64,000 nt of DNA from assembly GCF_051020985.1 (NCBI RefSeq), contig NC_135010.1:6260001-6324000 (forward strand), read 5' to 3'. A program made the translations under genes and the position numbers. The DNA is from Nomia melanderi (taxonomy: Eukaryota > Arthropoda > Insecta > Hymenoptera > Halictidae). The notes beneath the pieces are model-generated. The model saw only the letters and a list, made by a program, of their open reading frames with translations, searched no databases and was not told the DNA's origin. The stretch's first letter is position 1. Each line of letters opens with the position of its first letter. Positions 26,201 through 38,110 of this stretch are shown in pieces.

Positions 26201-29200
26201 CCAAGTGTCATGGTACCCATCGACGGCTGTATAAACTTTTCTCGTTACCTCATTGGGTTCACCACCTCAATAGATCGTTACCTCCAAGTATACGTCCAAG
26301 GGTTACTCCTTAATGCGTCAATATTACAGAAACTATTGATTTTCCACTATATTTAAACCGCGTAAGCTCAGTCGGTCAATAACTGCGGCTACTTCAGAGA
26401 GTGGATGGATATAGTTATCGATAATGTGGACTTCGAGTTTTCTCGCGTTTATCGGGAACCGAAACCGCGTTCTTTTTAATTAGCCGTTGCTCGAAATTGG
26501 ACGGTTCAAGTTTTTAAATGAATATTCGTCGTTCGTTTGCAGGCTTTATAAAATTTGCAGAGTATTTGTTCATTTGTGAAAAGGGGTTACGTGATAAAGA
26601 GTTCTACAAGGATTAGTTAACTTGCGTTTAATTTCTATTTTTTCAAGTTAATTTATAAAAGTAATGGTTAATTGAATGCTATATATATACAAAGGATATT
26701 AAAGAAAATTATAGAATTTTAAAATATTAAGTAATTGTGTTAATATCATGTAAATATCCGTAGTATAGGAATTCTACGTTACAGAATGAGCAAAGTTTAT
26801 AGAGATTTTACGATAATTTTGGAATTTTTACGCTCACATTATCGTTTTCAAAAGAAATCAAATGTTTGTACAAGGTGATTTTAAATTTATAACGTTTGTA
26901 AATATATGTTTTGAGAGGAATTAAATGTTCTAGTAAATGGCATTGAAAAAGCTAATTATTTTAGAGGTATATTTATTTTATAGTATTACTGAGAATTTTA
27001 ATTGATAAGGAGTATGATAAACTATGATTTAAATCGATTAATTTATAATGTGACTAAATATCATTAAATAGTATATTTTTACGAAGATTATAGTTAGTAT
27101 TAATAGCAGTCATGAATGTTTGTATCGTAAAGCTTGCTGGCGATATCCAATTTAAAGCATAAAATACGAACGTGCATTTCATGACATTAACCCAGGGTCA
27201 CACTGTATATCACACGGAACTTATTTGCATTAGAATTTACGATCAAAGGTTACTTTATACTCGATTGAATCGATTCGCTTTCGTCAAATTCCTACGACCC
27301 ATTTACATTGAAAGTTTACATAGTTCAGCATCGCGTATCCTACAAATCACGGTAAAATAAATTTTCAATTCATAAACAATTTAAAGTAATTCTTCATTTT
27401 CGATCAGCTATTTATTTGTAACATCGAAAACCGTCCACTATAACTGTTCGTACATTTTTCCTCCTGAACAATTTTTTTATTTTACATATCTTATACAAAG
27501 TCGTTCTCTAAAAATAGGTTACATTAATATTACTATATTTCTTGAATTTATGTTCTTTAAAAACGATAAATCTGACAGATTTGTTGACAGTTCATTTTTA
27601 TGTTTACTTTTGGTTCCATAAATGTGGAGAACATTTTTCAATAAAATGATATATCGGGGGTAGTTTCATTGACAATTAGAGATTACTTATATTTATCTTG
27701 GAGGATTAGAATTATCCTAAACTAACAATGAACAATAATAAATTATATTTCTAATTAAAAGATATTATTCTAAAAATATTAATATCAGTAAAATATCGTA
27801 ATTAAAATATTATATAAGGAACCTATAATTCTGAATTTACAAAATTTTTCAAATTTTCTATTTAACAAATAGAAGTAGCGATTCCAATACCTTGAGTTGC
27901 GAATTATATTTATATTTCATTTATATTTGAATTTCAATCCTTTATTTATTCGATATCATTTGTATTATTTTATTTCATATTATTTTTATACCTTCTTTAT
28001 TCATCACGTCGCCGTTTGACTTGATACTTCTAGGAAAGACGTCATTATCGCTGTTACTGAACTTTGCGCAATTGTCAATCGATGATCTAGCTCTATTAAA
28101 AATGTAATAGGAAATGTGTTAAGGTGCATGCACTCTAAGGTGAATACCCGGCGAGATATGCTTGTTGAAACTTTCAGTGCAGGAAGTTGCCGAAGTACGA
28201 TTATGTGCTTGTTGTTTTAGGTGAATCACCTCGTCGAGTGTGTATAGCTTTGCGCGACTGACTACGCGGCAGCGACTCGTAACTCAATTAGACGAAACGA
28301 GTAACCAAACCGCGCTATAAATGCGGTAAACGCAGACAAAGGAACCTTAAATGATACCCATTACTAATATGTTCCTATTGTAAACGCTTAGGAGTCTATT
28401 CCACGTACAAACATAATTTCATAAAACGTAAAAATATTACAAAATAATTGAATATCACGGTTGCTCGTATCAAGATTAATCATTATTCGAGTAAATTATT
28501 TGGTATATTTCATTTGACAAGAAATAATATTAGAAAGCAATTGAATTCGTTCATTAAAATATTTATTACAATAAATGTGAAAACAAGGACCTCGTTAATT
28601 CTTGCTGAAAGTTGTGTTCCACCGTTGAATGCTCTTGTTTATTACGAATAGATAAAATTTATAGTTTAATTATTGTATTGTGGAAATTATCTATGTACAT
28701 ATTTTTACATAATTAATTTATTTACATCTTTTATGGATAAAATTTAGAAGAACTGATTAAAAATAATATTATTCTTTTTTTGTGGATGGATTTGGCAGGT
28801 TAAAAATGATATGAAACTATATTCATTTTTATTCATATTTGTTTTGTACAGTTGTTGAGAATTGATGTGGATTATAAGGATATAAACATATTTATTTCAT
28901 TAGTTATGAAGGAAAAATGCATGATGAACGTGGTGGACGATTATTATGTGAATATTTGTTCATACTTAAAAAAAGTTTGAATAGACGTAGTTTTATTGAA
29001 GTTTAGATGTAAAAATAAAGAATTATTGATGCTACACTTTCAGATAAGTTAAAAATAATTTTCAGAATCAGTTATTTTTTATTAACTTTTATTCTGTTCT
29101 CAAATTCTGCTAGACTTTTATGTACTTCTAACAAAGGAAACAGAATTTAATAAATCGTTAAATTCCTGATGAATTTTAATCATTTGACACACCATTTCTT

Positions 29201-30299
29201 TTACCTGCAAAGACAGGTGGATTAAGATAATCCAATGAAAGACTGATAAAGCGAACTAAAAATTAATTAACGCTAGATTACCATCATTTTACCTTATACA
29301 TGAATTAATGTCAACGAACGGGCTTTAGAAGATGTAAGGATTACAAAGTGACATTAATTAATTCCTTTTATTATAAAGTCTCTTTTAATAATGCATAATA
29401 TTAACATATGTAACGCAGAATTCAATCGATTGATATAAAACCAATTACTTGTATAATAAATTATTACTTTTGGTATTTTAGTTAAATAAAATAATTTTAT
29501 ATTTATTTTATTTTTAAGTTCTTGTATTCATTTATTTCAGTTATAATATTAAATTATTTTCAATTATAAAATTATTCTTTTTATCTATTTCATGATAAAC
29601 TGATTTTGTTTATTCAGTATATTATTTTAACCATTTAGATTAAAAATGATCTTCTAATTTCGACTTATTCTAAAATTAGTTTTTTTATCTATTATATTTA
29701 TTTAACCGTCTAACTTAAACGTTATATTATAATTTCAACTTGTTCTAAAATCTAGTTCCGATTTGTGGTTGTATTAACGATTCGGATGATCTTTTTGTTT
29801 CCGTCTTATTTGGTGTCTCGAGTAATTTCTCAAGATTCACAGTACCTTTCTGTCACGACATTAAAAGGGCACGTACCGGTTAACGCGTAAACTCGAAGGT
29901 CGTTTTCCGCATGCAACGGCGATACCATCGCGCCACGCTCGAGTCTAATTGCCAGCTAATTATTTTATTAGGCTCGTGTTTTCCGGCGAGACAGAAATCA
30001 AATCCGATATACATATACCGTTTGCCGCTATTATATCCACGAAAATCTACTTATGTTTCATAAAGAGCACGCGAGTATCCTTTCCGAGTGAATTTTCGCA
30101 TCTGATACGATCCTCACAAATTACTTTGACACGTTCGCGACTGCCATATGGTATAGAAACTATTCTTCAATTAAATATACGTGTTAGATTATAAAGAATT
30201 TATGTTTTTAACCTATTTATTATTTTAATTAGATAATGGAAAATATTCAAAAATAAATCGGTAAACAGTAGGAGTATCAATAAATAATTGAATAGTTCT

Positions 30300-30617
30300 T
30301 TTCATACCATTAAATTAATTGATATTTTATTAATAAAATGAATATCATTTTAAGGAGCTCAAGATGGATAAAAGTATTTACTTTTTTACCACTAAATTAA
30401 TTGATAATTTATTAATGAAAACAGTATCATTTTTAAGGAACCCAAGATAGATAAAAGTATTTCCTTTTTTACCACTAAATTAATTGATAATTTATGAATG
30501 ATATTAATATCAGTTTTAAGGAGCCAAAGCTAGGTACAGATATTTCTTTTTGTACCATTAAATTAATTGATAATTTATGAATGAGATTAATATCATTTTT
30601 AAGGAGCGAAAGATAGG
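30300..30617. repeat. 83-bp tandem repeat, four copies
   Basis: The motif ACCAYTAAATTAATTGATA recurs at about 30305, 30388, 30471 and 30553, giving spacings of 83, 83 and 82 bp. Each unit also carries ATATCATTTTTAAGGAGC followed by AAAGATAG or similar. Copies differ by scattered substitutions, so the array is not recent. Confidence 0.9.
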
Positions 30618-32244
30618 CGAAACATATTAAGTAGTGGATTTACTAATAACGTTTAAGTTTATTACTAATAATATTAACGCTATTGCAAGTGGTAAGAAAT
30701 AAGTGGACGTTGTGATATTTTTAATACAGAATGTAGACGGACAGTGTCACAATATTTAATGTAAATTGTAAAATATGGCGCGTCAAGCAGTTGCAATAGT
30801 AGTTTGTCATGGAAATTTGCATATGTGCGGCAGTTCAGAACGTGTCAACGTAATTATTCATTTACGTTCTGTCAGTTAAAAGTTTGAAATTTGCTGGAGT
30901 TTCCCCATTGTCGAAACACAAAGCGGAGATATTATTATATTTGAGAAGAATTTATTTGAAAGCGTTAATTTCTTTAAAATTGAAATATAAAAATTATATT
31001 AGAACATATTTTCATTTCAATATAAAAAAATAATATAATATGCACTGATTGAAAGATTATCAAATATATTTTTATACTTCTTCCAACATTCAATAAAAAC
31101 TATTATTTCCATTTCAACATACCGCAGTGTAATAATCAGTAAAAACTGTTTATTTAGGGTAACTTTTTATTATTACTTAAATATCTCTTCGTTGAGTCAG
31201 TTCTATTTATACAATTCTGTCATCTATTTCCTGCACACTATTTTCTGCGTGGCGTGTCTGGGAAAAAGGAAACATCGAGTAGGAAGTAGGAAGTAAACGA
31301 TACCGGTATGAAAATTTGATCACAGGCAAATTTAATTGTAAATATTGAATGAGAGTCGCATCAACCCCGAACGAAGTACTGTATTGATTTTTAGTTAACC
31401 GTTGTTTCATTAAATTTCACTGCCTTCCATTTGAAATTGAAGAACATTTCATCGTGAACGCTATGTTGGCTTTGAGTCCATTAAAAAAAATGTACAGACG
31501 CGCAGTTACTTTAGCGAAATTAAAATGTACACGAGTATTGATCATAAAGAGTTCGCTTGCTAATTAATTTCCATTTTGAAGTAACATGCAAGGTAACCAG
31601 TAATGTATTTCTAATTTCTTCCTGTCGCTATCGATTGCTATTATTATTCGATTAATACAATTTCATTAATTATTCTCAAGATAATATTGCGAGTATCAGT
31701 AGAGCGTGCGAATAATTTGTATGGCAGAATTCACATCCGACTAGGAAAAATCGTAAAGATGGCTTCACTAGCTAAATCCTCTACGACCTCTCTCCAAGAT
31801 CTCGCTGCCTCCGCAACGAACCAGCAGCCATTAGTTTCCTTTTCCTCCTGAAACAGGACCCTTTTTCTTCACCTAACAGAGCTAATTGTACCCACCGAAA
31901 TGTCGCACCACACTGCTTTCTGCAAAGATACTCCTCATCCTGCACAAGAACTGTTCCGCACAAGCTCGCACTGACGCAAGTCTATTAACTAATACTAGTT
32001 TACAATTTTACCCGTTAATAGACGGAACTTTCCGCTGACATTTCCGCCTTAAATGTCTCTGTTATTTCACGTAATTGGAGAAAATATCAATTACGAAAGT
32101 TATTTAGCTGCGAGGAATGCGTAACGCGGTGGCAGTAGTTTCTTCATTGCCACGCGGAGGTGTAGAGAAAACGTGGAGGAACAGTTTGGAAAATGAAATT
32201 TGAAATTCAGAGATGCGAATGATTGAAAGTTCAAAAATATAAAA

Positions 32245-32338
32245 ATTTGAAAATTTGCACATTTGAGAACTTGGGAATTTGAGAACTTGAGAGTTTGAGA
32301 ACTTGAGAACTTGAGAACTTGAAAATTTGAAAATTCAA
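32245..32338. repeat. 10-bp tandem repeat (GAGAACTTGA)
   Basis: Variants of GAGAACTTGA and GAAAATTTGA recur head to tail over about 95 bp. They encode nothing recognisable on either strand. Confidence 0.85.
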
Positions 32339-32509
32339 CTAAAAATTTGGGACATTCCATTTAGTAAAACAAACTTTAATACCAAATTTCGACGCCTCTA
32401 ACTCCGAAGAAACTATCATTGTCGTCTTACGCGTTTACTTTCTGCAACTAAACAATTTCAATAAGCTACGTTTTCCCTTGTTACTTAAAATAATAGAGAT
32501 ATTTTTAGC

Positions 32510-32960
32510 GGTCAAGATTGATATGACACCCTGTATGTACAGAACCCTGCCACAATCTCCACCGACAATGAAACCACCGCCGATCTATTCGTGGCAAAGC
32601 GCATCGGCAGTCGATTGCATGAGTAACTGCTGGTGTTAACGGCCGCCATTTTGTCTACCAATTCTCCTTTATTTATCGCTTGTAAAATTACAATTGAAAA
32701 TCTGACGCACTCGGAAACCGAGTCGAAACGATTCTCGATTTCGCTAGATTGGAACGTGAAATCACGACGAAACAAAATAAAAAGAAAAAAGACGGGGACA
32801 AGTATGTACCATGTATTAAACGCATTAGAGGAATTGATGTTTGACAAGATGGCCGCCAACTTCGCTTCCGGGCGCGCGTCTCTGTTATTTACCCGCAAAT
32901 CCAACCACGCGTTGCGAGCGCCTGTTTCTTTCTGTTTAAAGAAAGGTTTTTGCTAACTAT
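32510..32960. mobile_element. Degenerate inverted-repeat element in Shab intron 1
   Basis: CGGCCGCCATTTTGTC with ACCAATTCTCC near 32640 is mirrored by GACAAGATGGCCGCC with its flanking GGAATTGATG near 32830-32862. The outer sequence includes GACACCCTGTATGTAC near 32525. Open frames of 107 and 130 codons run through it on opposite strands without transposase motifs. It is probably an old DNA-transposon remnant; the limits are approximate. Confidence 0.4.
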
Positions 32961-34229
32961 TCTCGAAAGCGACGAATTGATTTCGCTTTGTAGCGATTGC
33001 AACCAGCCTGCCAGGGTACAGGGTCTACGAGCTGTTGGGCGTCGTAGGTTTGCTCGAGGGTGGATAAAAAGGGAGCGGGGTTTTGAAGGGACAAATCAAT
33101 ATGTGTTTAATACGCTTGCCGAACAATGTGTACTTGGCGGAAGAAATACGGCGACTGTAGAATTCTGGGGACCAAACGATCTTTCTGTGACGCGATCGGA
33201 AGTTGTAGAGCTAGTTTAGAGTGTCGGATGACGATCATCAACTAACAGACCCTGATTCGATCCTTTTCTCCTGTTCAGGGTGCTTCGAGTAATTGAGGAT
33301 TGATCTTTTTAACAGCGTATTATCATTTTGTCAGGTTAGATTTTGTGATTTTTCGCGTGATGTCTCTATGAAAGTAGCCAAATTTAAGAAATGGTAAAAT
33401 TGAAGTCGTATATCATCAAAAGTAACTGGAGGATTACTGCTATATATAAGAATGGTTCATATTTTTCAATGTAGTCCTCTTTGAACAGAATTTTATGAAC
33501 GTACTCTTGTAATGATGTTTCTCATAATTTATGCACGTGATAAAGGTAATATTCGTTCAACCAGTTCATTATTCTTTTTTTAATTGCCGTCAGTGTTTAA
33601 ATTGAAAACATGTTATTGGGGTACTGCATGTGGTCTCGAATTTCTAAGGCAGTCCCTTGGCTTTCATGAATACGGTAAAATAACAGTTTCATTATTCTGT
33701 CCTTTACGTATTGAAAGTAGTTCTAGCAATAAACCTACATTTGACAACAATCTTAACGAATTAGCATATCAAAACATCTTAATCCACATAGCAAATACTG
33801 TAAACAATCGTTTAAAGGACGCAATAAAGAAATATGACGAGAATGATTGTCCTATAATACATAAGTTACGTACACCACAGAACAACTGTAAACTCAATTT
33901 ACTCGAAACTTCATATCAATAACTCAATTGCCCAACGAATCCTTTTTAATACCAAACTAACAGCAATCAAATTTCTATTTCACCCCATAGTCGAAATTTC
34001 ATTCAAACTGACTCAGTGTCAATACTCTCAAGCAATAAATATTTCCCTTCCAATCTTAAGTCTTCAACAAAATAATTCCAGTGTTACCAGTGTGAATTCA
34101 TAGTTTACACATTATTTTTCACCGAACATTCTTTAAGAAAACTGAAACATGACAAATAATGAAACTCTGATTCAAGAATTACTTCCAACAATCCTTTTGG
34201 TAGCCCCAAATACTTCATTCAACTGTTTC

Positions 34230-35520
34230 TCTCTTAGAGCCCTAACTTTACGGTAGCTAATGGATCCCCGCAGCACCTTTTACGGTGCGATAAATTCTCG
34301 CCCACCACCTGGAGGCACAGGCTGGAGTGCCTTAGCTCCCCGATTAGCAGCTACACGCCCAATTTCCCGATTTAACGAAAGACACTAACGACGAGGCGTG
34401 TCCCGGTAGCTAAACTCCGAAATTGCGTCCCGAGTCGGGTCGCCGTACGCGTTTCTTCCGCCAGGTATACAAACTTGTATATGAGTCGAGCGACGTCGGG
34501 CAGACTGCCATCAAACGACGAGACACCCCTTGGTGCGAATCTCTGTGCGTCCTATACGTTTCTATGGCAGTTTTCAGCGACTCTGAGAATGAGAGTCTTC
34601 AGTCTCGCGGAAAATGCTCTAGAACGTCATAGCAGTCCGCAGTGTGCTCCCTGCTTTCCTTATTTTTCATGTGTATTATTTTTGTTCCGTCTTCACTACG
34701 TCGTCGGAGGTTCCAAGAATTTTGTTTCGTTTCGCAGAAAAAAAGTATATTAAAGGGTTGTGTCGATTTCGATCTCGATCTCTGCCAGCCACATCGTTGG
34801 ACGTTGGTCTCAGTGTCCGTCGTCGTCGTGTCTCCATCTCGTCGTCGCCATTTGTTCAGCACAAAGCGTTCGAGGTTACAAAGCTTTACGTACGCAGAGT
34901 TGTTGCTTGCTTCGTAATATATTTGTACATTGTTTCTGTACTTTGTAAGAGAAAAAAAATGAAGGTAAAGAAGAGGAGATTTGTATACGCTTTTCCTACA
35001 TATATACATATTATATATACTGTTTTTTCGGTGACTATTTGTGTATTTACTTGTATATTTGGTGTATAACGTATTCCTTTTTGTTTTTTTGATCGTTATA
35101 GTGTATTGAACGCTTCCGTGCAGTGAGAGCTTCTGGTATTTACTCTGTTGTGGTAGCCGTTGTTGCTTAGAACAGCGCTAGCTGAGCGACAAGTTGTTTT
35201 CGTTCGAACGGTTCGACAGTTCTGTTTTTTCGAGTTTCTCATCAATCGATCGAGTGACCGTTCTCGCAGGATTCGTTGTTTCTGGTACTGGAACGAGATG
35301 CCTACCATTCACTCGGACAGAAAGAGAAAGATCGAAAGGAACCGAGAAAATTTGATATTCTCCTGTTCATCGTTGGGAGTACGTTCTTCGTCTCGATCAA
35401 CAGACAACACCGTTAGCCCCCTTTATCGATCTTTGGTTCTCAGTAGTACGGCTGTAGAAGCAATTCACTTCCCGCCCCCATGCCAGTTTCAGTCATTTCT
35501 TGTGATCGATCGACTCACGA
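34230..35520. other. GC-elevated intronic block upstream of the Shab pore exon
   Basis: CpG-rich sequence begins at about 34250 and continues to about 35500, ending 250 bp before the pore exon. Overlapping frames of 60-146 codons occur in several frames without domains. It could be an internal promoter with a leader exon for a short Shab transcript, or simply GC-rich intron. Confidence 0.3.
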
Positions 35521-35762
35521 AAAGAAACATATGTATATATATATATATATGTACACATATATATGTATATATGTACACATGTGTACCTGCCCACGTGTAG
35601 AAAGCTTTTAGGTGTCGATGAAATCGCGATCGGTTGATCGTTACTGTAACCAACCCAATGGTCGGGGTTAGGTGTATTTTTGAAAAAAAAAAATATATAT
35701 TCCGTGACCAACGGATCCCGGCAAGTGAGCCCGTTTGACCGGTTGACCCGTCGCTTTTCCAG

Positions 35763-36609
35763 GTGATAGCTGTGATATCAATACTCTTTATTGTGCTTTC
35801 GACGATCGCACTAACTCTCAACACCATTCCTAGTATGCAAGTGAATGATGAGAAGGGGAACTTTCAAGACAATCCGCATTTCGCCATCGTGGAGGCCGTG
35901 TGCATCACATGGTTCACCCTCGAGTACGTGCTTAGGTTCAGTGCGTCGCCGGACAAGTGGAAGTTCTTCAAGGGCGGTCTGAACGTGATCGACCTGTTGG
36001 CGATACTGCCGTACTACGTATCTCTGTTCCTGGTCGAGACGAACAAGAACGCGACCGACCAGTTCCAGGACGTGCGCAGGGTAGTGCAGATCTTTCGTAT
36101 AATGCGGATCCTGAGGATTCTGAAACTGGCCCGCCACTCGACCGGGCTGCAGAGCCTCGGCTTCACGTTACGTAACTCGTACAAGGAGCTGGGCCTGCTG
36201 ATGCTCTTCCTGGCGATGGGCGTCCTCATATTCTCGAGCCTCGCCTACTTCGCCGAGAAGGAGGAGCCCGGGACCAAATTCGTAAGCATTCCAGAGACGT
36301 TCTGGTGGGCGGGCATCACGATGACCACCGTCGGATACGGCGACATCTACCCCACGACCCCGCTCGGCAAGGTGATCGGCAGTGTGTGTTGTATATGTGG
36401 TGTCCTGGTAATCGCGTTGCCCATTCCCATTATCGTAAACAACTTCGCCGAGTTCTACAAGAACCAGATGAGACGGGAGAAGGCCCTCAAGAGGCGGGAG
36501 GCGCTCGAGAGGGCCAAGCGCGAGGGCAGCATCGTGTCTTTCCATCACATCAATCTGAGGGACGCCTTCGCGAAGAGCATGGACCTGATCGACGTGATCG
36601 TCGACACCG
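35763..36609 (+). CDS. Shab: Shab (Kv2) coding exon 2: S1-S6 channel core
   Basis: This exon encodes 282 residues plus one base, the whole membrane core of the K+ channel. S1 is VIAVISILFIVLSTIALTLN. S2 contains FAIVEAVCITWFTLEYVLRF. S3 is GLNVIDLLAILPYYVSLFLV. S4 is VVQIFRIMRILRILKLARHS, with arginine or lysine at about every third position. S5 starts ELGLLMLFLAMGVLIFSS. The pore helix is IPETFWWAGITMT, the selectivity filter TVGYGD (about residues 557-562) and S6 ICGVLVIALPIPIIVNNFAE with the PIP hinge. The post-S6 segment REGSIVSFHHIN and KSMDLIDVIVDT is nearly identical to Drosophila Shab. The acceptor TTTTCCAG (35755-35762) is phase 0. The donor G|GTAAGC at 36610 leaves phase 1, matching the acceptors at 45467 and 57412. 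Codons 487 (ATT), 547 (ACG), 564 (TAC) and 585 (ATC) are the unedited forms of known fly recoding positions. Confidence 0.97.
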
Positions 36610-36727
36610 GTAAGCGACGGACCGATCGGGAGGATTACGATCCGCTAACGTCCTCTTTTATTCTCTTCCACCTTCCAGTATGTATTCTCCAACTGTGAAA
36701 TGTTGCTGGTTATTTTTCGTGATGAGA

Positions 36728-37175
36728 AATGAGGGAGGCAACGGGACTATTTCAGTTATGGTGTTTCGGCTGCCTTGGGTTTCAACGCATAGTCATCATT
36801 GGTGCGTAACAATAACACAGAACGGAAACGAGTACTATTCACCACTCACGTTAGCTTCATCGACCAACAAGCTAAAAGTGCACAGGGGAAAAGGGATTCT
36901 TTCACTCACGGCGCTCGGCTTTCGACGCATGGTCATGGTGGAAGAGTCCCCTTGCCCCTGTAGGCTTTTAGCTTGTCGGTCGATAAAGCTAACGTGAGAG
37001 GCGTACAGTATAGAAAACGGAGCTGGTACTGCGACTTGGCTATCATTACGTCTCACTCCATCGCATGCCGTCTCTCTTCAGTCTTATATTACTGTTGTGC
37101 ATTAATGGTGGCTATGCGTCGATAACTGTGTCGGCCGAAACATTGTGCGTGGAAGAATCCTCTTGTCTCCCTGAC
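36728..37175. repeat. Nested near-palindrome (outer arms) downstream of the pore exon
   Basis: Sequence 36728-36820 is mirrored by 37085-37175: GTTTCGGCTGCC with CAACGCATAGTCATCATT on the left, and the complements of GTTTCGGCCGAC and GACGCATAGCCACCATT on the right. It encloses the tighter hairpin at 36845-36998. The family core (TTTCGACGCATGGTCATT) recurs at 58.0-58.3 kb. Confidence 0.75.
36845..36998. repeat. 154-nt hairpin, arms about 54 bp
   Basis: The left arm starts CTCACGTTAGCTTCATCGAC and the right arm ends GTCGATAAAGCTAACGTGAG. In between, AAGCTAAAAG..CACAGGGG on the left pairs with CCCCTGTAGGCTTTTAGCTT on the right. About five-sixths of arm positions pair. The loop region carries the family core TTCGACGCATGGTCATGG. 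Confidence 0.85.
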
Positions 37176-37224
37176 TTCTCGTCTTGGTGAATAACCGCCA
37201 ACACTTTTCAGAAGGAGAGTACTT

Positions 37225-37419
37225 AGCTTTCACGTTTCTAGCGGCGACTCGAGGCTTAAAAATGCACAGGGACGAAGGGAATCAGTCGCAGGCTCGACCA
37301 ATAACAAGGACGCGTCGAAAGCCAGTCCCCATAACTATCAGACCGAGCGTAGCTACTGGACTTCTCCCCTTCCCCTGTGCACTGTTAAACCTATGGTCGT
37401 TGCTGTAAACGTGGTAGCT
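37225..37419. repeat. 195-nt near-palindrome of the same family
   Basis: The left arm reads AGCTTTCACGTTTCTAGCGG and later AAAAATGCACAGGGACGAAG. The right arm carries CTTCCCCTGTGCACTGTTAA and ends GTAAACGTGGTAGCT. It shares the TGCACAGGGG-AAGGGG module with its neighbours. Confidence 0.75.
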
Positions 37420-37489
37420 GCACTGTACGTGTGCCTCTCGGATTTTAGATGTTCATGCATTTATAATAGGCCTCTGACACCTCCGCTGA

Positions 37490-37749
37490 CTACCTGCTAG
37501 CTAAAAATGCACAAGGATAAGGAGAAATGTCCATGCTAGGTTCCAACTGATTTTTGTTATTAGCTAATTCACGTAACGAAGCGAGATATAAATAAGAAAT
37601 TGAAGGCCGTGTTCATTCTCTATCGTTATATCTCACTTTCGTATTTCACTTGATTTGCGTTTTGAGTTACGTAATTCGGCTAATAACTGAAATCAGTCGA
37701 AACTGAAACGGACGTTTCCCTTTGCCTTGCACGTTTAGCGTGCTGGTAG
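37490..37749. repeat. 260-nt near-palindrome of the same family
   Basis: Arms of about 110-120 nt start at CTACCTGCTAGCTAAAAATG and end at CGTTTAGCGTGCTGGTAG. Inner landmarks are CAACTGATTTTTGTTATTAG on the left and CTAATAACTGAAATCAGTCG on the right. AGCGAGATATAAATAAG pairs with CGTTATATCTCACT. Confidence 0.85.
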
Positions 37750-37787
37750 CCGGCGCGGATGTGAGTAAACTATGTATTCTCGAGCTC

Positions 37788-38110
37788 AGACGTGTTGGCT
37801 AACTACCGATTAGCTGGAGAAACATAGAGGCAAGAGGAGTTTTCTATTTAGGATGCTTTATTGAATAGCTATAGCAACATTGACGCCTAGGTTCTGACGC
37901 GTTGTTCTTATTGGTTTGCTGTGTAACGAGGAACGCTAACGGAACCGAATGCGACGAAGCCAGGTGTACTCTGCTCTGATCAGGAGGAGAGAAGGAAGAT
38001 GTGGTCTAATTGGTCATTCTGCTTTTTTTATTCCATTTCCGACATTAGTATGTTAATAAGAATTATAAACAAAACACGATACCCATCTTGCCCCTGTAGC
38101 ATCTCAGGGT
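37788..38110. repeat. Degenerate member of the palindrome family
   Basis: The left end TAGCTGGAGAAACATAGAGG with CAAGAGGAG is complemented weakly by CATCTTGCCCCTGTAGCATC at the right. The arms are much decayed and the limits are approximate. Confidence 0.45.

Larger units (their letters stand above)
20903..35762 (+). other. Shab intron 1 (14.9 kb)
   Basis: The donor is GTAAGT at 20903 and the acceptor is CGCTTTTCCAG, ending at 35762. Both are phase 0, and the flanking protein (TTSIAAR then VIAVISILF) is contiguous in Drosophila Shab. The first 1.5 kb and the last 1.5 kb are GC-elevated, and the middle is AT-rich. It contains simple repeats, a TTAA-type element at 22432-22638, an 83-bp tandem repeat at 30300-30617 and an inverted-repeat element near 32.6-32.9 kb. 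I recognised no embedded gene. Confidence 0.92.

Noticed and set aside
32640..32862. GCCGCCATTTT-type motifs considered as Pho/YY1 promoter sites
   Set aside because: The two occurrences are mirror images within one inverted-repeat element, which explains them better than promoter function.
33593..33922. Open frame of about 110 codons in Shab intron 1 (contains CYWGTACGLEFLRQSLGFHE)
   Set aside because: It has no in-frame ATG and no recognised domain, and it would have to be an internal exon of an unknown gene. It is longer than expected by chance in AT-rich DNA, so it is noted, but the sequence alone does not support a gene.
36610..36698. Extension of the pore-exon frame to a stop at 36698
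   Set aside because: The GTAAGC donor at 36610 is strong, and the protein after it no longer resembles Shab. Intron retention could create it, but there is no positive evidence.
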